Assembly: GCA_041477005.1 (NCBI GenBank)
Contig: JBGOUJ010000113.1
Location: forward strand, 1-15,451
DNA from: JBGOUJ01 sp041477005
Lineage (GTDB): Bacteria > Acidobacteriota > Terriglobia > Bryobacterales > JACQDG01
DNA length: 15,451 bases
Direction of reading: 5' to 3'
Shown here: positions 1-7,771 of the stretch, piece after piece
Numbering within the stretch: position 1 is the first letter of the stretch
Layout of the letters: each line of letters begins with the position of its first letter
Position numbers and translations under genes: made by a program
Notes under the pieces: generated by a model
Seen by the model: only the letters and a program-made list of their open reading frames with translations
Told to the model about the DNA's origin: nothing
The model's database searches: none

Positions 1-146
1 AGCAGGCCCACCGGGTTGGTGAGCCAGCCGGGCGGAAAGGGCGAGAAATCGTCGTGGAACAAGTCGGCGCCCTGCCCGGCGGGGGCCAGCAGGGCGGTCA
101 GCAGAATGGAAAAACCAATCGCTCTCGAAATCAGGTAGTGCATCAT
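1..146 (-). CDS. Secreted protein of unknown function, N-terminal fragment (cut by window edge)
   Basis: The first 48 codons of a gene that runs off the left edge are visible. The protein begins MMHYLISRAIGFSILLTALL and continues with APAGQGAD, which is a typical Sec signal peptide with cleavage near AGQGA. The mature part begins DLFHDDFSPFPPGWLTNP, a pattern seen at the start of secreted proteins with a concanavalin/LamG-type or DUF1080-like sandwich domain, but too little is present to assign a family. A strong ribosome binding site (GAGGGGG at 152-158) lies 5 nt before the first ATG and 8 nt before the second, so either of the two tandem ATGs (146 or 143) could be used. It follows the glycoside hydrolase gene on the same strand after 75 nt and is probably in the same operon, which suggests a role in extracellular glycan handling. 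Function is not established. Confidence 0.75.
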   Translation of the reverse strand, partial: MMHYLISRAIGFSILLTALLAPAGQGADLFHDDFSPFPPGWLTNPVGL

Positions 147-165
147 TTGAACCCCCTCGCACACT

Positions 166-226
166 GCTAGGGAAGGCGCTGCTGGAGAACGCCGCTGGGC
201 TTGTTGACCACCTCCCGTTCCCTAGC
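166..226 (-). repeat. Perfect 9-bp inverted repeat across an intercistronic gap
   Basis: GCTAGGGAA (166-174) and TTCCCTAGC (218-226) are exact reverse complements separated by 43 nt. The right arm contains the TAG stop codon of the glycoside hydrolase gene. The left arm ends about 20 nt before the start of the next gene, leaving its ribosome binding site free. In the transcript this could close a stem around a GC-rich loop. It may be an intercistronic mRNA structure (stability or partial termination). There is no T-tract, so a classical terminator is unlikely. Confidence 0.45.
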
Positions 227-1211
227 GAGGAGGTCCCGCATAACGCTCGCGCAAGGCGAGGAACTCCAGAGCCTGCCGGTGGTAAGGGTTGAACTCCGGA
301 TCGGGAATGCCGTTGGGCGGCACCGCCGGCGTCCCGTAGCCCGTTTGAAACATGTTGTGATGGTAGTTCACATAGGCGCCGAGCTGCCAGACCTGGTACA
401 TCTGCACGATCTGGTCAGAAGGGTAAGTCACCTCGCGAGGTCCGCCGAAGTTGGGCGTCCCGTTGCGCGCCGGCTCATCGTCCACCACCGGCTTGCGGTA
501 GCGCTTGAGCAGATAGGCGATCTCCCGCGGAGCGATCTCCCAGTGCTTGCCGCCGCTCTGCCGCGTGGCGTGGGGAGTCAGGTAGTCGAGAGCTTCGTTC
601 TTGCGGTCGCCCAGCGCGCCGGCTCCGCCCGGCGAGCTCGTCACCAGCCGCCGGGGATCGACGGTTTTGATCGTTTTGAGATGCTCCAGCGTGCGCTCGG
701 AAAACTCGTTCCAGATCTGGAAGGCCACGTTGCGGTGCGGCAGCAGCTCACGCGAGAGCGCCGCGAGCGCCCGCTCCGATTCCTGGGGCCCGAGCCGGAC
801 GTTGTCGTGCCAGCTTTCCTGCGCAAACAGCGTCAGCTCGATCACTATGCCCAAAGCATCAGCGTCGGCGATGATTTCTTTGAGCTTGGCGACATTGGCC
901 TGCCGCAATTGGCCGTCGGGAAAATAGAGCGTACAGTCGGAGCAGGTATCGGCATAGCCCCGCCGGCTGTCCCACGGCGCCCAGATCCGCAGCACGTTAA
1001 TGCCGTAGCGGCGGAACTTCTCCATCCACTGCCGGCGGGCGGCGGAGCTCTGGTTGAAGGCCTGGTTGTAAACGGCGTTAAAGAAAGTGATGCCGGTGTA
1101 GGGGAACGGCGCCCCGTCCAGCCGGAAGGCCGTGCCGGAGATCGTGATCTCGCGCGCCCTCACGGGCCCGCCGAAACATGCGATCAGGGCAAGCGCAAGT
1201 AGTGGTTTCAT
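222..1211 (-). CDS. Secreted cellulase-like glycoside hydrolase (GH5-type TIM barrel)
   Basis: The 329-residue product starts MKPLLALALIACFGGPVRAR, a short signal peptide, so it is probably exported. The fold is that of clan GH-A hydrolases: an N-terminal strand with RLDGAPFPYTGITFF (30-44), then GINVLRIWAPW (70-80), typical of GH5/cellulase proteins. The probable acid/base is Glu169 in FQIWNEF and the probable nucleophile is Glu246 in KPVVDDEP. Both sit at the ends of predicted barrel strands, at the usual spacing of about 80 residues. Length matches a single catalytic domain without a binding module. The exact GH family and substrate cannot be fixed from sequence alone. The ATG at 1211 is preferred because it begins the signal peptide directly. 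An in-frame ATG at 1226 lies inside a TATGAT promoter-like hexamer and is less likely. The gene is divergent from the DUF4097 gene and is followed by another secreted protein. Confidence 0.82.
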   Translation of the reverse strand: MKPLLALALIACFGGPVRAREITISGTAFRLDGAPFPYTGITFFNAVYNQAFNQSSAARRQWMEKFRRYGINVLRIWAPWDSRRGYADTCSDCTLYFPDGQLRQANVAKLKEIIADADALGIVIELTLFAQESWHDNVRLGPQESERALAALSRELLPHRNVAFQIWNEFSERTLEHLKTIKTVDPRRLVTSSPGGAGALGDRKNEALDYLTPHATRQSGGKHWEIAPREIAYLLKRYRKPVVDDEPARNGTPNFGGPREVTYPSDQIVQMYQVWQLGAYVNYHHNMFQTGYGTPAVPPNGIPDPEFNPYHRQALEFLALRERYAGPPR

Positions 1212-1221
1212 ACTGCCCAAG

Positions 1222-1227
1222 ATCATA
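1222..1227 (-). promoter_or_regulatory. Possible -10 element (TATGAT) of the glycoside hydrolase gene
   Basis: TATGAT on the minus strand ends 10 nt before the ATG at 1211. Transcription would start about 3-5 nt before the start codon, giving a near-leaderless mRNA. This fits the lack of a good Shine-Dalgarno sequence there. No convincing -35 box was found, so the call is weak. Confidence 0.25.
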
Positions 1228-1273
1228 TCCAAAAAGCGGGAACTTTCCTGCCCCGATTTCGTAGACTCCGGGC

Positions 1274-2065
1274 ATGAGCCAAATCCGACAGCTCTTCTGC
1301 CAGGCCCTGACGCTGGGCGCTTTCCACCTTTGTCTTGCTGTCGAGCCGGAGGTGAAGGAGGTCCGCCAGACCGTCCCGCTCGCCCGCGACGGCCAGCTCT
1401 CCATCGACACCTACAAAGGCAGCATCACGATCCGAAGCTGGGACAACGCCCAGGTGGAGATCTACGCCCGCATCGAGCCCGACGGCCCCGGAATCGACTG
1501 GAAGCAGAAGGTGCAGGACACCGAGATCCGCATCGACGCTTCGGCCGACTCGGTTCGCATCAAGTCGGACTACGAGAAGATCCAGCAGGCCGGCTTCCAC
1601 CTCGGGGGCTTTCTCGGCCGCGAAGATGGCAACCTGCCGCTGGTCGCCTACACCATCAAACTGCCCCGCACCGCCCGTCTTCGCATCAAGGATTACAAAT
1701 CCAAGACCGATGTCGCCGGCCTGCGATCCGACCTGGACATCGACACCTACAAAGGCACGGTCGCCATCTCCGGCCTCGATGGTTCTTTGGCCCTCAAGAC
1801 TTACAAGGGAGACGTCCGCGTGCAATTCACCAACCTGGCGCGCCGCAGCCACTTTGATACCTACAAGGGCGAAATCGAGCTCGTGCTGCCCAAAGACAAA
1901 GGCTTCGACCTCGAGTCCGACGTTGGTCGCAGGGGCACTTTCGACTCCAGCTTCGACCTCAACTTCCGCTCGGGCGGCAAGCGATTTCGCGGCTCTGTCA
2001 ACGGCGGCGGCCCGCCGATCCATCTGAACACTTACAAGGGCGCCTTCCGCCTGCGGAAAGCGTGA
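1274..2065 (+). CDS. Exported DUF4097-type (adhesin-like) beta-repeat protein with TYKG motifs
   Basis: This 263-residue protein has a hydrophobic N-terminus (ALTLGAFHLCLA) consistent with export, followed by a repetitive beta-rich region like the DUF4097 'putative adhesin' family, which forms a right-handed beta-solenoid. The distinctive feature is the tetrapeptide TYKG, present five times at residues 46, 158, 176, 196 and 253, in the contexts DTYKGSI, DTYKGTV, KTYKGDV, DTYKGEI and NTYKGAF. A degenerate copy, DYKSKTDV, sits at 140. In DUF4097 relatives the equivalent turn is usually a small polar residue followed by G, so a fixed aromatic-Lys-Gly turn is a local speciality. Residues 60-130 lack the motif and may form a separate cap. 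No clear ribosome binding site precedes the ATG. The gene stands alone, divergent from the glycoside hydrolase (62 nt between starts). Molecular function is unknown; cell-envelope location is inferred. Confidence 0.75.
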   Translation: MSQIRQLFCQALTLGAFHLCLAVEPEVKEVRQTVPLARDGQLSIDTYKGSITIRSWDNAQVEIYARIEPDGPGIDWKQKVQDTEIRIDASADSVRIKSDYEKIQQAGFHLGGFLGREDGNLPLVAYTIKLPRTARLRIKDYKSKTDVAGLRSDLDIDTYKGTVAISGLDGSLALKTYKGDVRVQFTNLARRSHFDTYKGEIELVLPKDKGFDLESDVGRRGTFDSSFDLNFRSGGKRFRGSVNGGGPPIHLNTYKGAFRLRKA

Positions 2066-2381
2066 TTCCCACCGATCCGGAAGTGCCGTAGGATAGGCAC
2101 CGTACTACTCATCCTGTCCGCCACGCTGCAGGCCGAAAAAAACCCTTCTCACCGCAGAGACGCAGAGCACGCAGAGGCTTAATACGAAGGTCGTTCTCAG
2201 CGCGCTCGGCGTCTCCGCGGTGAATCGAATCGGTTTTTCAGCAGTCTGCCAGGGCACTCGCGGCGAAATCGCCGGGCTGCTTGGCCTGTCGCATGGCCGC
2301 CAAGGGGGTGAAGATGTATTCGGCATATGTTGCTGTTTTCGGCGGCGCGCACTAAAATTGCAGAAGGCTGGTTTTCTTTAC
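2066..2381. other. Convergent intergenic region, no gene seen
   Basis: This stretch separates the 3' ends of the DUF4097 gene (plus) and the methyltransferase gene (minus). It contains the REP-like palindrome at 2150-2222. No open frame in it resembles a protein, and no hairpin with a T-tract was found for either gene. The palindrome could serve as a bidirectional 3' end structure. Confidence 0.6.
2150..2222. repeat. REP-like imperfect palindrome of the CACCGCAGAGACGCAGAG type
   Basis: The left arm (2150-2176) begins CACCGCAGAGACGCAGAG. The right arm (2196-2222) is its reverse complement with 23 of 27 positions matching, around a 19-nt loop. Each arm also carries short internal repeats (GACGCAGAG, then CACGCAGAG). 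Sequences of this CCGCAGAGACGCAGAG type are, to my recollection, recurrent extragenic elements in many environmental bacterial genomes. Its place in a convergent gap is typical for such elements. Confidence 0.7.
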
Positions 2382-3137
2382 CTACCTGATGATCATCCCT
2401 TGGCCGGTAGGCAGCGAGAGAACTTCGGTCCCCAGGCGCTGGGCAGCCGCGTCGATGGAGTGCGTCTGGCAATCGTGGCCGAAGTAGGCGTAATCATCGA
2501 GCAGGACGATGGCGCCGCACGAGAGGCGGTCCCAGAAAAACTCCAGCGCCGCCCGTTCGGGATAGGCGCAGTTCAGGTCGATGTGGAGGAAGGCCACGTT
2601 GCCGACGTCGAGCGCCGGCAACGCCTCCGGCACCGCACCCTGCACGACGACGATGTTGGGCCATTCGGAGTAGTTGGCACGGACCTGCTCAGGGTCCGTC
2701 ACGTAGGCTCCAGCAGCGAGCGCATCCTCAGCCACCTTAAGCCGGCCTCGATCGACCTCTTCCGGGGAATACTGCCCGAGGACGGGGCCGTCGAAGGTGT
2801 CGATGAGGTAGAAGCGCCTGTCCACGGTCCGCCAGTTTAGTCGATGCATAATGGCGGAACTGATGAACCCGGCGTTCACACCGCATTCCACGAAGTTCCC
2901 CGGCACGCGAGTCGCGGTTGTTGCGGCCCAAAGGGCTACGTGGACACGCCACTCGAATTGCGGATCGACGCCATGGCTGGCCTTCACGCCGCGCGCGTAG
3001 GCTGCTTGGAATGCCGGATCGTCGCGGAAATGATCGTTGTGGAAAGTGAAAAGGCCATCGTGCGCGTAACCGTTGCGTGTGTTGACCAAGGCAAATCCTG
3101 CGAGGCCGAGCAATTTCCTGACCAAATGTTTCACCAT
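2382..3137 (-). CDS. TylF/MycF-like SAM-dependent O-methyltransferase
   Basis: The 251-residue product has a class I methyltransferase fold of the TylF (macrocin O-methyltransferase) type. The SAM-binding motif I is GNFVECGVNAGFISSAI (80-96). The end of strand 2 is YLIDTFDG (110-117). FLHIDLNCAYPE (183-194) and IVLLDDYAYFGHD (210-222) match the family pattern in which acidic residues (here Asp187, Asp214 and Asp215) bind a divalent metal near the acceptor hydroxyls. The natural acceptor is probably a sugar or polyketide-like hydroxyl, but no biosynthetic cluster surrounds the gene, so the substrate is unknown. Relatives also occur alone in cell-surface glycan loci. The ATG at 3137 is chosen because AAGGGGG lies 8 nt upstream; a longer TTG-initiated reading to 3164 has no support. 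It lies 168 nt downstream of the permease and may have its own promoter. Confidence 0.85.
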   Translation of the reverse strand: MVKHLVRKLLGLAGFALVNTRNGYAHDGLFTFHNDHFRDDPAFQAAYARGVKASHGVDPQFEWRVHVALWAATTATRVPGNFVECGVNAGFISSAIMHRLNWRTVDRRFYLIDTFDGPVLGQYSPEEVDRGRLKVAEDALAAGAYVTDPEQVRANYSEWPNIVVVQGAVPEALPALDVGNVAFLHIDLNCAYPERAALEFFWDRLSCGAIVLLDDYAYFGHDCQTHSIDAAAQRLGTEVLSLPTGQGMIIR

Positions 3138-3155
3138 GCCGGACACCCCCTTGTA

Positions 3156-3161
3156 ATCATA
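3156..3161 (-). promoter_or_regulatory. Possible -10 element (TG-TATGAT) of the methyltransferase gene
   Basis: On the minus strand TATGAT, preceded directly by TG, ends 18 nt before the ATG at 3137. No recognisable -35 hexamer is present at 16-18 nt spacing. The predicted start would leave a very short leader that still contains part of the GGGGG ribosome binding site. Weak call. Confidence 0.2.
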
Positions 3162-3305
3162 CAAACGTCGGGCCCCAAACAGGCGTCAGAGTGGATAGAT
3201 CCTTTGAAGTCGGCCTGCCGGGAGCTGCGATCGTCAACCCGTAAAGCGGCTCAAGAACCGGTTGCGACCACTAGAGAGAGCAAGTCGGTGCGGGCCTTAT
3301 CGGCG

Positions 3306-4832
3306 TTAATCTGCGTTCACCTGCGGTTCCATCCTTGGGGCGAACTCGCTGTGCTTCCTGCCGAACAGGAAGTAGATCGCCAGGCCGATGCCCAGCCATA
3401 CGAAGAAGCGGACCCAGGTTTCGAGGGGGAGGCTGAGCATCAAGATGAGGCAGGAGGCGATGGAGACGAGCGGCAACAGCGGGACCCAGGGGACGCGGAA
3501 GGTGCGGCGGCGCTCGGGTTGGCGGCGGCGAAGGAGGATCACGCCGGCGGAGACCACCACGAAAGCGAACAGCGTGCCGATGTTAGTGAGATCGGCGAAG
3601 GTGCCGATGTCCCAGATGCCGGCGGGCAGGCCGGCGGCCAGGCCGGCGATCCAGGTGCTGATGTGCGGCGTGCGGTAGCGCGGGTGCAGCCGGGAGAAGA
3701 TCGGCGGGAGCAGGCCGTCGCGCGACATGGCGAACCAGATGCGCGTCTGCCCGTATTGAAAGACCAGCAGAACCGAGAGCATGCCGGCGATGGCGCCGAT
3801 GCCGACGCACTGGCGCACGCGCTCCAGGCCGAGGCTTTTCAGCGCGTCGGTGACCGGGGCGGCGCTGTTGAGGGTTCGCCAGTCGACGATGCCGGTCAAG
3901 ACCAGCGACACGGCGACATAGAGAATGGAGCAGAGGATCAGCGTCGCCAGGATGCCGATGGGCATGTCGCGCTGCGGGTGGCGGCACTCTTCGGCGGCGG
4001 TCGAGATCGAGTCGAAGCCGATATAGCTGAAAAACACGATGGCGGCGCCGGTCAGCACGCCCTGAAAGCCGTTGGGCAGAAACGGATGCCAGTGCTCGGT
4101 GCGGACGGAGCGGGCGGCGCCGAAGACGAAGATCAGAATGGCCGTGACCTTTACGCCGACCATGATGGTGTTGACCCCGGCGCTTTCCTTGACGCCCCGC
4201 ACGAGCAGCAGCGTCAGCAGCATCAGGATCAGCAGGGCGGGGAGGTTGAACCAACTGCCGGTGTAGGCGCCGCCGACGATGGGCGGGCTGCTCAGCTTGG
4301 CGGGCAGGGAAACGCCGAAGACGCTTTGGAGCAGGTCGTTGAAGTAGGCGGAAAAGCCCACGGCCACGGCGGTGTTGCCGACGGCGTATTCCAGGATCAG
4401 GTCCCAGCCGATGATCCAGGCGAAGATCTCGCCGAGTGTGGCGTAGGCATAGGTGTAGGCGCTGCCGGCGATGGGGATCATCGAGGCCAGCTCGGCGTAG
4501 CAGAGGGCGGCGAAGGCGCAGGCGATGGCGGAGAGCACGTAGGAGAGGGCGATGCCCGGCCCGGCGCCGGGGCGGCCGGCGATGGAAAGGGCAGCGCGGC
4601 CGTGCAACAGCAGGTCGAGCAACGGCGCCTGCAGGATCGAGGGCGTTGCCACGGGCTGGCCGGCGGCGGCGGTTCCGGTGAGAATGAAGATGCCGGTGCC
4701 GATCACGGCGCCCACGCCGAGCGCCGTCAGGCTCCAGGGACCGAGGGTGCGGCGCAGGCGCCGCTCCGGCTGGTCGGCTTGCTCACACAGCCGGTCGATG
4801 CTCTTGGTCCGGAGCAATTGCGACTGCGACAA
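3306..4832 (-). CDS. APC-family amino acid permease (cationic amino acid transporter-like)
   Basis: The 508-residue inner-membrane protein has about 12-14 hydrophobic segments and the APC superfamily signature GVGAVIGTGIFILTG (39-53) in TM1, followed by FAALCYAELASMIPIAGSAY (107-126) in TM2-TM3. FFSYIGFDSISTAAEE, near residue 270, is the conserved TM6 segment of the CAT/YfnA-like branch. It probably imports an amino acid by proton symport or exchange; the substrate is unknown. Between TM1 and TM2 there is an extra stretch of about 30 residues (59-89) that ends in GRPGAGPG, where many relatives have only a few residues before GPA. I believe similar insertions occur in acidobacterial relatives. 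Translation appears to start at TTG (4832), preceded by GGTAGG 5 nt upstream. It lies only 6 nt after the small basic protein gene, so it is probably the third cistron of the uvrD operon. Confidence 0.88.
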   Translation of the reverse strand: MSQSQLLRTKSIDRLCEQADQPERRLRRTLGPWSLTALGVGAVIGTGIFILTGTAAAGQPVATPSILQAPLLDLLLHGRAALSIAGRPGAGPGIALSYVLSAIACAFAALCYAELASMIPIAGSAYTYAYATLGEIFAWIIGWDLILEYAVGNTAVAVGFSAYFNDLLQSVFGVSLPAKLSSPPIVGGAYTGSWFNLPALLILMLLTLLLVRGVKESAGVNTIMVGVKVTAILIFVFGAARSVRTEHWHPFLPNGFQGVLTGAAIVFFSYIGFDSISTAAEECRHPQRDMPIGILATLILCSILYVAVSLVLTGIVDWRTLNSAAPVTDALKSLGLERVRQCVGIGAIAGMLSVLLVFQYGQTRIWFAMSRDGLLPPIFSRLHPRYRTPHISTWIAGLAAGLPAGIWDIGTFADLTNIGTLFAFVVVSAGVILLRRRQPERRRTFRVPWVPLLPLVSIASCLILMLSLPLETWVRFFVWLGIGLAIYFLFGRKHSEFAPRMEPQVNAD

Positions 4833-4838
4833 GGTGGC

Positions 4839-4999
4839 CTACCGTTTCCGCTGGCCGGCTGACTGCCTGCGAATCGCGCGTTTGCCCGAGCCGCGCGGGA
4901 CGGTCCGGCGGGGCTTCGGCGCCGCTTTCTTACGGGCGGCGCGCTTCTGTTTCTTGCGTTCGGTTTTGTCTTTGATGTTCGTCGTGTTCAAGGGTCGGT

Positions 5000-5003
<4 letters not shown>
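4839..5003 (-). CDS. Small, strongly basic Lys/Arg-rich protein (unknown function)
   Basis: A 54-codon open frame starts at GTG 5003, which overlaps the uvrD stop codon as GTGA, and ends 6 nt before the permease start. An in-frame TTG at 4991 would give 50 residues and sits 11 nt after the AGGAG at the uvrD end. The product is almost entirely basic from residue 12 on: KDKTERKKQKRAARKKAAPK, then PRRTVPRGSGKRAIRRQSAG. It has no hydrophobic core and resembles the basic tails of ribosomal or nucleic-acid-binding proteins. No known family is recognised. The tight packing between two certain genes is the main support that it is translated. A role in binding nucleic acid is only an inference from charge. 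Confidence 0.5.
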
Positions 5004-7531
<2,528 letters not shown>

Positions 7532-7552
7532 TTTGGGGGAGAATGGAATCCT

Positions 7553-7558
7553 ATTCTA
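7553..7558 (-). promoter_or_regulatory. Possible -10 element (TAGAAT) of uvrD
   Basis: TAGAAT on the minus strand lies 21 nt before the uvrD ATG; a second hexamer, TAGGAT, overlaps just downstream. No -35 hexamer was recognised. The leader would be short and lacks a Shine-Dalgarno sequence. Confidence 0.2.
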
Positions 7559-7647
7559 GCATGGGAGAATCCGCGCCGCGGGCGTCGCTCCCCAAGGACC
7601 CCAAGCAGAGGGGCATCTTTCTAGCGCCGGGCGCCGAGGGCGAATGC

Positions 7648-7666
7648 TGCGCCGCGCAGCGGCGCA
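7648..7666. repeat. Perfect GC-rich hairpin (8-bp stem, 3-nt loop)
   Basis: TGCGCCGC (7648-7655), loop GCA, GCGGCGCA (7659-7666). It lies in the gap between the DUF4861 gene and uvrD. On the minus strand it is not followed by T residues, so it is not a standard terminator for the DUF4861 gene. On the plus strand TCCTTGATTTTT follows, but no plus-strand gene ends here. It could still impede transcription into uvrD. Confidence 0.45.
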
Positions 7667-7674
7667 TCCTTGAT

Positions 7675-7709
7675 TTTTGCCTTTTGCCTTTTGCAGTTTG
7701 CCTTTTGCC
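7675..7709. repeat. Five tandem TTTTGCC heptamers
   Basis: Five consecutive 7-nt units read TTTTGCC, TTTTGCC, TTTTGCA, GTTTGCC and TTTTGCC, so two units each carry one substitution. The array is T-rich on the plus strand and lies directly beside the GC hairpin. It is a simple-sequence array in an intergenic gap with no assigned role. Confidence 0.7.
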
Positions 7710-7771
7710 TTGCGTTCGCTTTTCCCTGTTGATTCTGTCTCTTGTCTGGGCGCCTCTAGCCGCATGGCCCC

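Noticed and set aside
201..1202. A 333-codon plus-strand open frame
   Set aside because: It is the antisense of the glycoside hydrolase; the minus strand has a signal peptide and both catalytic Glu residues.
2676..2692. TGGCACGGACCTGCT, resembling a sigma-54 -24/-12 promoter
   Set aside because: The -12 part is CTGCT rather than TTGCA, and it lies within the methyltransferase coding sequence with no plus-strand gene downstream.
2844..4862. A 672-codon plus-strand open frame
   Set aside because: It is antisense to the permease and part of the methyltransferase. Its product is Gly/Ala/Asp/Gln-rich with no domain, as expected when GC-rich codons are read on the opposite strand.
7648..7680. Hairpin followed by TTGATTTTT read as a plus-strand intrinsic terminator
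   Set aside because: No plus-strand gene lies upstream, and on the minus strand, where the genes are, no T-tract follows the stem.
7675..7709. Heptamer array considered as a CRISPR or iteron origin
   Set aside because: The units are 7 nt without spacers, and no cas, rep or parA gene is present.
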